From assembly GCF_001667925.1 (NCBI RefSeq), contig NZ_LZJR01000165.1:38322-102321 (forward strand): a DNA stretch of 64,000 bases. Reading direction: 5' to 3'. Below the pieces are notes generated by a model. The model made no database searches. It had not been told where the DNA came from and saw only the letters and a list, made by a program, of their open reading frames with translations. The position numbers and the translations under genes were made by a program. This DNA comes from Mycobacterium sp. E2479 (GTDB lineage Bacteria > Actinomycetota > Actinomycetes > Mycobacteriales > Mycobacteriaceae). Shown here piece after piece: positions 51,602 to 60,301 of the stretch (position 1 is its first letter; every line of letters starts with the position of its first letter).

Positions 51602-54600
51602 GCGCGGCCGCCATGATCGCCTTGTCGACATCCACCCCGTCGCGTTCCGCTTCGGCGATGGCCTGCAGTACCCGCTTGTAGTCCCGCGGCATCACCTTGG
51701 TGAAGTGTCGCCGGTGTTGCGGCCAATCACCCAGAATGCGCTGGCCGATAGCGGAATCGGTGGCATCAACGTGTGCCTGGATCATGCCGTGCAACCACTC
51801 GTAGTCATCTTCGTCCAAGCTCTCGAGCTCGACCATCTCCGCGTTGAGATTGCCTGGGAATTCGCCCTGCGGATCGTAAATGTAGGCCGCGCCGCCGGAC
51901 ATCCCGGCCGCGAAGTTGCGGCCGGTGCGACCGAGGACGACCACCTTGCCGCCGGTCATGTATTCGCAACCGTGGTCGCCGACACCCTCGACGACGGCGT
52001 GCGCCCCGGAGTTACGGACGGCGAACCGCTCGCCGACGACGCCGCGCAGGTACACCTCGCCGCTGGTCGCGCCGAACAGGATCACGTTGCCGCCGATGAT
52101 GTTGTCCTCGGCGACGTAGTCCGAAGGCGCGTCATCCGAGGGCCGAACGACGATCCTCCCACCGGACAGGCCCTTGCCCACATAGTCGTTGGCGTCGCCG
52201 TAGACGCGCAGGGTGATGCCCCGCGGCACAAACGCACCGAAGCTGTTGCCCGCCGAGCCATCGAAGGTGATGTCGATGGTTCCGTCCGGCAACCCTTGTC
52301 CGCCATAGGCTTTGGTAACCTCATGGCCAAGCATGGTGCCCACCGTGCGGTTGACGTTGCTGATCGTCGTGGAGAACCGGACCGGCGTTCCGGAGTCCAG
52401 CGCCTCGCGGCTCATCACGATCAACTGCTGGTCGAGCGCCTTATCCAGACCGTGGTCTTGGCGCGAGCTGCAGTAGAGGTCCTGGTTCATGAACGCCGAT
52501 TCCGGCTCGTGCAGGACCGGAGTCAGATCCAGCCGGTGTGCCTTCCAGTGGGCCCGCGCCAGCGTCATGTCCAAGGAGTTCACCTGGCCGACCGCCTCGT
52601 TGAGCGTGCGGAATCCCAATTGCGCCATGTATTCGCGCACCTCTTCGGCGATGAACATGAAGAAGTTCTCGACGAATTCGGGCTTGCCGGTGAAGCGTTC
52701 GCGCAGCACCGGGTTTTGGGTGGCCACGCCGACGGGGCAGGTGTCCAGGTGGCAAACCCGCATCATGATGCAGCCGGAGACCACCAGCGGCGCGGTGGCG
52801 AAGCCGAATTCCTCGGCGCCGAGCAGCGCGGCGATCATCACGTCGCGGCCCGTCTTGAGCTGGCCGTCGACCTGAACCACGATCCGGTCGCGTAACCCGT
52901 TCAGCAGCAACGTCTGCTGCGTCTCGGCCAGTCCCAGCTCCCACGGAGCCCCCGCGTGCTTCATAGAGGTCAGCGGCGTCGCGCCGGTGCCGCCGTCGTG
53001 CCCGGAGATCAGCACCACGTCGGCATGGGCTTTGGACACACCCGCGGCGACCGTGCCGACACCGTTTTCGGAGACGAGCTTGACGTGCACCCGCGCGGAC
53101 GGGTTGGCGTTCTTCAGGTCGTGGATCAGCTGCGCCAGGTCCTCGATGGAATAGATGTCGTGGTGCGGTGGCGGCGAAATCAGCCCCACGCCCGGGGTGG
53201 AGTGCCGTACTTCGGCAACCCACGGGTACACCTTGTGCCCCGGAAGCTGGCCGCCCTCACCGGGTTTCGCACCTTGGGCCATCTTGATCTGGATGTCGGT
53301 GCAGTTTGTCAGGTAGTGCGACGTGACGCCGAAGCGCCCGGAGGCGACCTGCTTGATCGAGCTGCGCCGCCAATCGCCATTGGGATCGCGGTCGAACCGC
53401 TTGACGTCTTCGCCGCCTTCACCGCTGTTGGACCGGCCGCCCAACCGGTTCATCGCGATGGCCAGCGTCTCATGCGCCTCGGCGGAGATCGAGCCGTAGC
53501 TCATCGCCCCGGTCGAGAAGCGCTTGACGATCTCACTGGCGGGCTCGACCTCCTCCACGGGAATCGGGGGATTGACCCCGGCCCGGAACTTGAGCAGGCC
53601 GCGCAGCGATGCCATCCGCTCGCTCTGGTCGTCGACCAGCCGGGTGTAGTCCTTGAACACCTTGTACTGGCCGGTGCGCGTCGCGTGCTGCAGCTTGAAG
53701 ACGGTCTCCGGGTTGAACAGGTGGTATTCGCCTTCGCGGCGCCACTGGTATTCCCCACCCACCTCGAGCTCGCGGTGGGCCCGCTCGTCCGGGCGGTCCA
53801 GGTAGGCCAGCGCGTGCCGGGCGGCGACGTCGGCGGCGATGTCGTCCAGGGTGACGCCGCCGATCGGACAACTCAAGCCGGTGAAGTACTCGCTTAGCAC
53901 GTCCTCGGAAATGCCGACCGCCTGGAACAACTGAGCACCGGTGTAGGACGCCACCGTCGAAATGCCCATCTTGGACATGACTTTCAGCACGCCCTTGCCG
54001 GCGGCCTTGATGTAGTTGCTCAGCGCCGTCTTGCGGTCGATTCCTTCGATCACGCCGCGATCGAGCATGTCCTCGATGGACTCGAACGCCATGTACGGGT
54101 TGATCGCCGCGGCACCGAAGCCGACCAGCGCGGCCATGTGGTGGACCTCTCGGGCGTCACCGGTTTCCACCACCAGACCGACGTGAGTGCGGGTCCGGTC
54201 GCGCACCAGGTGGTGGTGCACCCCCGCCACCGCGAGCAGCGACGGGATGGGCGCCATCCGTTCGTCGGATTCGCGGTCGGACAGGATGATCACTCGCGCG
54301 CCGTCAGCGATCGCCGCGGACGCCTGCGCGCGCACCTCCTCGAGCGCGGTGGCCAGCCCGGCGCCGCCCTCTGCGACGGGATACAGACACCGAATCACCT
54401 TGGAGCGCATGCCATGCGGGCGACCATTGACCTCGTCATCGGGGTTGAGGTTGATCAGCTTCGCCAGTTCCCGGTTGCGCAGAATCGGCTGTGACAGCGC
54501 GATCTGATGACACGAGCGCTCGGTCGGCGTGAGCAGGTCGCGCTCGCCGCCGGTGGTGCCTTGCAGACTGGTCACCACCTCCTCGCGGATCGCATCCAGC

Positions 54601-56177
54601 GGCGGGTTGGTCACCTGTGCGAAGAGCTGGTGGAAGTAGTCGTAGAGCATCCGGGGCCGCTGCGAGAGCACTGCCACCGGGGTGTCGGTGCCCATCGACC
54701 CGATCGGCTCGGCGCCGCTGCGGACCATCGGCGCGACCAAGAGGTTGAGTTCTTCGTAGGTGTAGCCGAATATCTGCTGGCGCTTGACGAGGCGGTCATG
54801 GGGCATCCGCTTGTAGTTGCCCTGCGGCAGGTCATCGAGCGGGACCAGGTTCCTGTCCAGCCACTCCTGGTACGGGTGCTCGGCGGACAGCTCCGCTTTG
54901 ATCTCCTCGTCGGAGACGATGCGGCCCTGCGCGGTGTCCACCAGGAACATGCGCCCGGGCTGCAACCGCATCCGGCGGACCACCTTGGCCGGATCCAGGT
55001 CCAGCACACCGGCCTCGGACGCCATGACGACCAAGCCGTCTTCGGTGACCCAGATTCGCGAGGGGCGCAAACCATTACGGTCCAGCACGGCGCCGATGAC
55101 GGTTCCGTCGGTGAACGTGATCGATGCGGGGCCGTCCCACGGCTCCATCAACGAGGCGTGGTACTGGTAGAACGCCCGTCGCGCGGGGTCCATCGACTCG
55201 TTGCGCTCCCAGGCCTCGGGGATCATCATCAACACCGCGTGGGCCAGGCTGCGTCCGCCTAAATGGAGAAGTTCGAGCACCTCATCGAAACGCGCGGTGT
55301 CGGACGCCCCCGGCGTACAGATCGGGTACAACTTCTCGACGTCGGCTTCGGCTCCGAAAATGTCGGTCTTGATCAGCGCCTCGCGGGCCCGCATCCAGTT
55401 CTCGTTACCGGTGACGGTGTTGATCTCACCGTTGTGCGCGACGCGGCGGAATGGATGTGCCAGCGGCCACGACGGGAAGGTGTTGGTGGAGAACCGGGAG
55501 TGCACGATACCCAGCGCGCTGGTCAACCGATCGTCTTGCAGGTCAAGATAAAAAGCCTTGAGCTGGGGCGTGGTCAGCATGCCCTTGTAGACGAGAGTCT
55601 GACCGGAAAGGCTTGGGAAATAGACGGTTTCGCGGCCGGGACCGTCTTGTCCGGGCCCCTTGGTGCCAAGTTCGTGTTCGGCGCGCTTACGCACTATGTA
55701 GGCGCGGCGCTCCAGCGTCATGCCGGATGCGCCTGCCATGAATACCTGCCGGAAGGTGGGCATCGCGTCGCGGGACAACGCGCCCAGTGACGAGTCGTCG
55801 ATCGGCACGTTGCGCCAGCCCAGCACCGTCAGGCCCTCGGCTTCGGCGATCTTCTCCACCGCGGCACACGCCGTCGCGGCGTCCTTGGACGACTGCGGCA
55901 GGAACGCGATGCCGGTGGCGTAGCTGCCCTCCGCGGGCAACTCGAAGTCGACGACCCCGCGCAGAAAGGCGTCCGGGACCTGAAGCATGATGCCGGCGCC
56001 GTCACCACTGCGAGGTTCGGCGCCCTGGGCACCCCGGTGCTCGAGGTTCAGCAGCGCGGTGATTGCCTTCTCCACGATGTCGCGGCTACGACGGCCGTGC
56101 ATATCGACGACCATGGCAACCCCGCACGAGTCGTGCTCGAACGCGGGGTTGTATAACCCGACGCGCTTGGGCGTCAT
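51594..56177 (-). CDS. gltB: Glutamate synthase large subunit GltB
   Basis: The 1,527-residue protein has the same length as Rv3859c. An N-terminal propeptide is followed by the glutamine-amidotransferase cysteine Cys18 in HDSCGVAMV, then central and FMN-binding domains (SGHDGGTGATPLTSMKHAG), the 3Fe-4S cysteines CIMMRVCHLDTCPVG, and the C-terminal beta-helix with repeated GGN/GGK turns (GGRIVVRP, GGNVILFG, GGKVVVLG, GGAAYIYD). The ATG was preferred to a GTG six codons upstream because it matches ortholog length. First gene of the gltBD operon. Confidence 0.98.
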   Translation of the reverse strand: MTPKRVGLYNPAFEHDSCGVAMVVDMHGRRSRDIVEKAITALLNLEHRGAQGAEPRSGDGAGIMLQVPDAFLRGVVDFELPAEGSYATGIAFLPQSSKDAATACAAVEKIAEAEGLTVLGWRNVPIDDSSLGALSRDAMPTFRQVFMAGASGMTLERRAYIVRKRAEHELGTKGPGQDGPGRETVYFPSLSGQTLVYKGMLTTPQLKAFYLDLQDDRLTSALGIVHSRFSTNTFPSWPLAHPFRRVAHNGEINTVTGNENWMRAREALIKTDIFGAEADVEKLYPICTPGASDTARFDEVLELLHLGGRSLAHAVLMMIPEAWERNESMDPARRAFYQYHASLMEPWDGPASITFTDGTVIGAVLDRNGLRPSRIWVTEDGLVVMASEAGVLDLDPAKVVRRMRLQPGRMFLVDTAQGRIVSDEEIKAELSAEHPYQEWLDRNLVPLDDLPQGNYKRMPHDRLVKRQQIFGYTYEELNLLVAPMVRSGAEPIGSMGTDTPVAVLSQRPRMLYDYFHQLFAQVTNPPLDAIREEVVTSLQGTTGGERDLLTPTERSCHQIALSQPILRNRELAKLINLNPDDEVNGRPHGMRSKVIRCLYPVAEGGAGLATALEEVRAQASAAIADGARVIILSDRESDERMAPIPSLLAVAGVHHHLVRDRTRTHVGLVVETGDAREVHHMAALVGFGAAAINPYMAFESIEDMLDRGVIEGIDRKTALSNYIKAAGKGVLKVMSKMGISTVASYTGAQLFQAVGISEDVLSEYFTGLSCPIGGVTLDDIAADVAARHALAYLDRPDERAHRELEVGGEYQWRREGEYHLFNPETVFKLQHATRTGQYKVFKDYTRLVDDQSERMASLRGLLKFRAGVNPPIPVEEVEPASEIVKRFSTGAMSYGSISAEAHETLAIAMNRLGGRSNSGEGGEDVKRFDRDPNGDWRRSSIKQVASGRFGVTSHYLTNCTDIQIKMAQGAKPGEGGQLPGHKVYPWVAEVRHSTPGVGLISPPPHHDIYSIEDLAQLIHDLKNANPSARVHVKLVSENGVGTVAAGVSKAHADVVLISGHDGGTGATPLTSMKHAGAPWELGLAETQQTLLLNGLRDRIVVQVDGQLKTGRDVMIAALLGAEEFGFATAPLVVSGCIMMRVCHLDTCPVGVATQNPVLRERFTGKPEFVENFFMFIAEEVREYMAQLGFRTLNEAVGQVNSLDMTLARAHWKAHRLDLTPVLHEPESAFMNQDLYCSSRQDHGLDKALDQQLIVMSREALDSGTPVRFSTTISNVNRTVGTMLGHEVTKAYGGQGLPDGTIDITFDGSAGNSFGAFVPRGITLRVYGDANDYVGKGLSGGRIVVRPSDDAPSDYVAEDNIIGGNVILFGATSGEVYLRGVVGERFAVRNSGAHAVVEGVGDHGCEYMTGGKVVVLGRTGRNFAAGMSGGAAYIYDPQGEFPGNLNAEMVELESLDEDDYEWLHGMIQAHVDATDSAIGQRILGDWPQHRRHFTKVMPRDYKRVLQAIAEAERDGVDVDKAIMAAAHG

Positions 56178-56413
56178 ATGCACCTGACCCTTCACCTGAA
56201 CGTTCTGCGCGGCCGTTAGCAGCGGCCCCGACGAGGTCGCACCCCAAGGTTGCGGGCTAGAACCCCTTCGGTCTTGTCTCGATGGGCTGTACCCCAGGTG
56301 GAGGTGATCCTGCTAGGGAGGTCCGTGCAGCTTTGAACGGTGGCCTGGAACCGGTCTCGACAAGTCGTAAAACGATATGACAATACCCGCCTGACATGCC
56401 AACTTCCTAAAGT
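56178..56413. other. Promoter region of gltBD
   Basis: About 235 bp of non-coding DNA upstream of gltB. It has a lower-GC part near 56360-56400, a likely promoter. I saw no clear GlnR box or riboswitch. Further right, next to the ATPase gene, CGGTGGCG (56739-56746) and CGCCACCG (56768-56775) form an inverted repeat with a 21-bp centre. Confidence 0.4.
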
Positions 56414-56671
56414 CTAGCCGCCAGCCGGCAGCGCCGTAAATTTCGCTGCTGGGGTGGGACTCCAATTATGCCCGCCGCCCGCCGGGGCGACGAATTCTTC
56501 CCACAGCTGCGCGTATTCCAGGCCGTCCTGGTCGGGGCAGGCTAGTCCGGTGAGTTTGCTGACGGCCACGTCGGGATGATTGACGATGTCGCCAAGCGCC
56601 GGTGTGCGCGTGCTCAGCGCCCCGCCCGGCGTGTCTCGGCAGTCCGAAGCCACGCGAGGCGGAGTTTGCAC
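56414..56671 (-). CDS. Doubtful 85-residue ORF between gltB and the MinD-like gene
   Basis: A GTG-initiated frame with GC-rich third codon positions over most of its length. The second half, DVAVSKLTGLACPDQDGLEY then AQLWEEFVAPAGG, reads like real protein, but the start lacks a ribosome-binding site and no family is recognised. It may be a small gene, the remnant of one, or chance in GC-rich DNA. Confidence 0.3.
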   Translation of the reverse strand: MQTPPRVASDCRDTPGGALSTRTPALGDIVNHPDVAVSKLTGLACPDQDGLEYAQLWEEFVAPAGGGHNWSPTPAAKFTALPAGG

Positions 56672-56818
56672 GTTCGCGCACCGAACACGGCAGGAGATAC
56701 TGGACGGGATTGATCACACCCCGGCGTCACGGGTTGGACGGTGGCGCTTATCACGTAATACGTTCGTCGCCACCGGTCCATCGGCGCGACAATCGACCAC
56801 CTGGCACGCGAGGAGCCC

Positions 56819-58039
56819 ATGAACGAGCGCGACGAATTCCTGCGGGACCGTCTGCAGCCCGAACGGCCGAGCACCCCCGCACCACACCCGTCCGGGCCCT
56901 TCCCGCAGCAGCCCCACCCCGCACCCCAAGAGTCCCGGTCCGCCACTCCTCCGGTCGCCCAGCGGCCCGCTCCCCCGCGTCCGCCATCGGCTTCTTCTCC
57001 GGCGCCGCCGCACGGCTGGTCGCCACCTACTCAGCCGGCTCCGCCATCGTTCCGGCCGCCGACCCATCCCCCACCGCAGCAGCCGCTCCGCACGGCTTTC
57101 CAGCCGAATTTCAAGCGGGGCGGCGGGGAGTTGCCCGACCGCGGTTGGCGGCGTGCCCTGCGGCTGGCCACCTTCGGCCTGATCACCCTCGGACCGTCGC
57201 CCGCCCAGCAGCAGGAGGCGGAGTTCGAAGCCGCCATCCGGACCCGCCTCCATGGCAACTACAAGGTCGGTGTGCTGGGCAAGGGCGGCGTGGGAAAGAC
57301 ATCGGTGGCCGCAAGCGTGGCATCACTGTTCGCCACACTCCGCCGGCACGATGACGTCGTGGCCATCGACGCCGACACCGCCTTCGGCCGGCTGAGCAGC
57401 CGGATCGATCCGGCGTCTACGGGCTCGTTCTGGGAGCTCACCGCCGACAAGAACCTCCGGTCCTTCCATGATGTGGCGGCGCGGCTGGGCCGTAATCCCG
57501 CGGGTCTGCACGTGCTCGGCGGCGAACCGGCGTCGGGCCCGCGCCGGGTGCTCGATCCAGCGATCTACCGGGAAGCCGCGCTGCGGCTGGACCGCCATTT
57601 CACAATCTCGGTCATCGACTGTGGTTCGACGATGGACTCGCCGCTCACCCAGGAAGTCCTGCGCGACCTCGATGCTCTGATCGTGGTGTCTTCGCCCTGG
57701 GCCGACGGCGCATCCGCCGCGGCGCGGACCATGGAGTGGCTGGCCGATCACGGCTTCACCACGCTGCTGCAGCACAGCATCGTGGTACTCAACGATTCCG
57801 ACGGGCATGCCGACAAACGCACCCGGGCCCTGCTCGCCCGCGAGTTCGCCGATCACGGCCGCCCGGTCATCGAAGTGCCGTTCGACCCGCATCTGCGGCC
57901 CGGCGGCGTGATCGACGTCGGCCACGAGATGGCGCCGGCCACGCGCCGCAAGTTCCTCGAGGTCACCGCGGCCATCGCCGGCTACTTCGCGGCCCGTCCC
58001 GACGGCGCGAAAGAGCGTCCAGCTCAGAAGCAGGACTAA
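56819..58039 (+). CDS. MinD/ParA-like ATPase related to EspI (Rv3860 type)
   Basis: A 406-residue protein with a proline-rich N-terminal half (residues 17-92) and a P-loop ATPase domain: GKGGVGKTS at 154-162, VVAIDADTAFGRLSSR, and DCGSTMDSPLT. The layout matches EspI and other ESX-associated ATPases. The ATG follows GAGGAG. In M. tuberculosis Rv3860 borders the ESX-1 locus; here the ESX-1 genes that would follow are gone. Confidence 0.9.
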   Translation: MNERDEFLRDRLQPERPSTPAPHPSGPFPQQPHPAPQESRSATPPVAQRPAPPRPPSASSPAPPHGWSPPTQPAPPSFRPPTHPPPQQPLRTAFQPNFKRGGGELPDRGWRRALRLATFGLITLGPSPAQQQEAEFEAAIRTRLHGNYKVGVLGKGGVGKTSVAASVASLFATLRRHDDVVAIDADTAFGRLSSRIDPASTGSFWELTADKNLRSFHDVAARLGRNPAGLHVLGGEPASGPRRVLDPAIYREAALRLDRHFTISVIDCGSTMDSPLTQEVLRDLDALIVVSSPWADGASAAARTMEWLADHGFTTLLQHSIVVLNDSDGHADKRTRALLAREFADHGRPVIEVPFDPHLRPGGVIDVGHEMAPATRRKFLEVTAAIAGYFAARPDGAKERPAQKQD

Positions 58040-58893
58040 GCCCGCGCCGATGGGTCGGCGATCGCCTCGATCTTGCACACCCGGGATTCGCGGATGGTCA
58101 GCACGATGACGGCGAACAGGCGCCGTTCGCTGAAGGCCAGCAGCACCGGTCCCCCGGCGGGGCCGCTGACCAGGGTCACGTCCGGCCACAGGTAGCGCAA
58201 CAGGTTGGTGGCCACGGCATCTGGCCCGTGGTTGATCTGTGGTGGGGGTGCCGGGTCCGCGAGGATCGTGCCCACGCCCCATACCGTCGGATCCAGGACC
58301 GCGGCCAACGCTTGGAGATCACCGTTGGCGCATGCGGTGATGAACTTTTCGGTGACCATCCGGTGCTCTGCCGGCGTGACGTCGGTCAGGTTCGGTTGCG
58401 CGGCATGAAATTTCGACCGTGCGCGCCGTGCCAGCTGACGGCAGGTACCGACCGGGCGGCCCACCGTTTGCGAGATCGAGTCGAAGGGGACGCCGAATAC
58501 GTCGTGCAGCACGAAGGCGACTCGTTCACCGGGACTGAGCCTGCGCAATACTTCGAGCAGCGCGGCGCGGATCTCGTCATCGAGGGTGACCCGGTCGGCC
58601 GGGTCGAAGCGGCGCGGTGCCGGTTGCTCGTCGACGTCGCCGGGGCGCTCGTACCGGGCCCGGGCCGAGCGCACCTGGTCGAGACACAGGCGGCTCGCCA
58701 CCACGGTCAGCCAGCCGCGCGCGTCTTCGATCTCGTTGACGTCGGCGCGCGAAAGCCGCAGAAAGGCCTCCTGCGCAATGTCTTCGGCCTCGCCGATGTC
58801 ACCCAGCATCTGGTAGGCGAGGTTGACCAGATACGGGCGGTGGCGACGCCAGGCCTCGCTGACCTGATCGCTGGCGGACGGCGACTGGTTCAT
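58036..58893 (-). CDS. ECF sigma factor with SnoaL-like C-terminal domain (SigI/SigJ, ECF41-like)
   Basis: A 285-residue sigma factor. Region 2 is YLVNLAYQMLGDIGEAEDIAQEAFLRL (about residues 21-47) with DARGWLTVVASRLCLDQVRSA; region 4 is LRRLSPGERVAFVLHDVFGVPFDSISQTVGRPVGTCRQLARRAR (about 116-160). The remaining 110 residues are a SnoaL-type domain that replaces an anti-sigma factor and tunes activity in ECF41 proteins. The WLPEP linker motif of classical ECF41 is not seen, so it is closer to SigI. Its stop overlaps the ATPase gene end by 4 bp. Divergent from its likely target. Confidence 0.9.
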   Translation of the reverse strand: MNQSPSASDQVSEAWRRHRPYLVNLAYQMLGDIGEAEDIAQEAFLRLSRADVNEIEDARGWLTVVASRLCLDQVRSARARYERPGDVDEQPAPRRFDPADRVTLDDEIRAALLEVLRRLSPGERVAFVLHDVFGVPFDSISQTVGRPVGTCRQLARRARSKFHAAQPNLTDVTPAEHRMVTEKFITACANGDLQALAAVLDPTVWGVGTILADPAPPPQINHGPDAVATNLLRYLWPDVTLVSGPAGGPVLLAFSERRLFAVIVLTIRESRVCKIEAIADPSARA

Positions 58894-58901
58894 GACTCTT
58901 C

Positions 58902-58965
58902 GACGATTTGTTGAGGCAAAAAGTTACGCCGTTCGCGATGTAACTTTCCCACCTTTTGCCCCGTC
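58902..58965. promoter_or_regulatory. Mirror-image ECF-type promoters between sigma factor and NmrA gene
   Basis: Rightward, TGTAACT (58939-58945) is followed after 16 bp by CGTC (58962-58965). Leftward, CGTAACT (complement of 58922-58928) is followed after 16 bp by CGTC (complement of 58902-58905). Known ECF41 promoters read TGTCACA-N16-CGTC. The two -35 elements form the inverted repeat AAAGTTAC-N12-GTAACTTT. Confidence 0.72.
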
Positions 58966-59004
58966 GTTTCAGCAGTGCGAGAAGTTCACGGAAGGAACCC
59001 ACTC

Positions 59005-59856
59005 ATGACTATCGTCGTCACCGGTGCGACCGGCAACGTCGGCCGTCCACTCGTCGCCGAACTGCTTGCCGCGGGAGCCCGAGTTCGGGCGGTCACCCGA
59101 CAGCCGGCGCCGGCCGGCCTTCCCCCGAACGTGGCGGTGTTCGGTTCGGCCACCGCCGCGCTTTCGGGTGCCTCCGCGGTGTTTCTGAACTCGCGTGCGC
59201 TGGGCGGGGAGTTGGAAGAAGTGGTGGAGCACTGCGGACGGGCCGGAGTCACCAAGCTGGTCGCGTTGTCGGCGATCAATGCCGACGATGATGTCAGTCG
59301 GCAGCCGTCCCGGTTTCGCGGTGACCGCAACAGGGAGGTCGAACGTCTGGCGGTCGATTCCGGCCTGTCCTGGGTGAGCCTGCGGCCCACGGTGTTCGCG
59401 ACGAATTTCGCCGGCATGTGGTCGGCGCAGATCCGCGCCGGCGACGTGGTCGCCGGGCCGTACGCCGCCGCATCGACCGCGCCGATCGTCGAGACCGACA
59501 TCGCCGGCGTAGCGGCGCACGCGTTGCTCACCGATGAACTTGTCGGACAGCGGATCCCGTTGACCGGTCCCCGTGCGTTCACCAACGCGGAACTGGTCGA
59601 GGTAATCGGCGCTGTTCTAGGCCGGACGCTGCAGTATCGCGAAATCCCCGCTAAGGCGGTGCGGCAACGGTTTATCGGGTTGGGGTTCGGAGCCGGATTC
59701 GCCGACGCCTACATCGCGATGCTCGGCGCGACGCTCGACGAGCCCGCGCTGGTCACACCCGATGTCGAGAAGATCCTCGGCCGTCCGGCAGTTCCGTTCG
59801 CGCACTGGGTTTTCGAACACCGCGGAATGTTCGACAACGAGAAAGTCGGAATCTGA
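59005..59856 (+). CDS. NmrA-like NAD(P)-binding protein
   Basis: A 283-residue atypical short-chain dehydrogenase with the N-terminal motif VVTGATGNVGRPLVAELL (residues 4-21). The catalytic Tyr-x3-Lys of true dehydrogenases is not evident, as in NmrA and related NAD(P)H sensors or quinone reductases. The ATG follows GGAAGGA. It is divergent from the sigma factor; NAD-dependent epimerase-type proteins are among the usual partners of ECF41 sigma factors. Confidence 0.9.
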   Translation: MTIVVTGATGNVGRPLVAELLAAGARVRAVTRQPAPAGLPPNVAVFGSATAALSGASAVFLNSRALGGELEEVVEHCGRAGVTKLVALSAINADDDVSRQPSRFRGDRNREVERLAVDSGLSWVSLRPTVFATNFAGMWSAQIRAGDVVAGPYAAASTAPIVETDIAGVAAHALLTDELVGQRIPLTGPRAFTNAELVEVIGAVLGRTLQYREIPAKAVRQRFIGLGFGAGFADAYIAMLGATLDEPALVTPDVEKILGRPAVPFAHWVFEHRGMFDNEKVGI

Positions 59857-59857
59857 G

Positions 59858-60298
59858 ATGACCGATCCGCGTCCTCCGCGCTACCTCAAGCCGATGAACA
59901 AGTTCATGATGGCGGTGCAACGGCTCGGGATTCCGACCGGGCCCGCAATGGTTCTCACCGTGCCCGGCCGCAAGTCGGGTCAGCCGCGCAGCACTCCGAT
60001 GACCCCTTTCCATTTCCAGGGTGGCCTGTACGTGGTGGCCGGGTATCCCGGCGCAGACTGGGCGGCGAATGCCCGGGCCGCTGGCATTGGCACGCTCAGC
60101 CGGGGCCGGCGTTCACGTTCGGTCCGGATCGTCGAACTGTCCCCCGGCGAGGCCCGGCCGGTGCTGCGGGCCTTCCCCACCGAAGTCCCGGTGGGTGTGG
60201 CGTTTGCGAAACGGTCGGGGATGGTGCGCGACGGAACGGCCGACGAATTCGAAGCGCTGGCGGGCCGGCTCGCCGTTTTCCGCTTCGAGCCGGCGTAG
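59858..60298 (+). CDS. Deazaflavin (F420)-dependent nitroreductase-family protein
   Basis: A 146-residue member of the Ddn/DUF385 split-barrel family, with VLTVPGRKSGQPRSTPMTPF and GLYVVAGYPGADWAANARAAG typical of F420 binding. Starts 1 bp after the NmrA stop codon and is cotranscribed with it. Members reduce quinones or other lipophilic acceptors; the substrate is unknown. It converges with eccA2 at a 3-bp gap. Confidence 0.9.
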   Translation: MTDPRPPRYLKPMNKFMMAVQRLGIPTGPAMVLTVPGRKSGQPRSTPMTPFHFQGGLYVVAGYPGADWAANARAAGIGTLSRGRRSRSVRIVELSPGEARPVLRAFPTEVPVGVAFAKRSGMVRDGTADEFEALAGRLAVFRFEPA

Positions 60299-60301
60299 CC
60301 G

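Noticed and set aside
56739..56775. Inverted repeat CGGTGGCG...CGCCACCG before the MinD-like gene
   Set aside because: The arms are short and GC-rich with a 21-bp centre; such repeats are common in this DNA and nothing else supports an operator.
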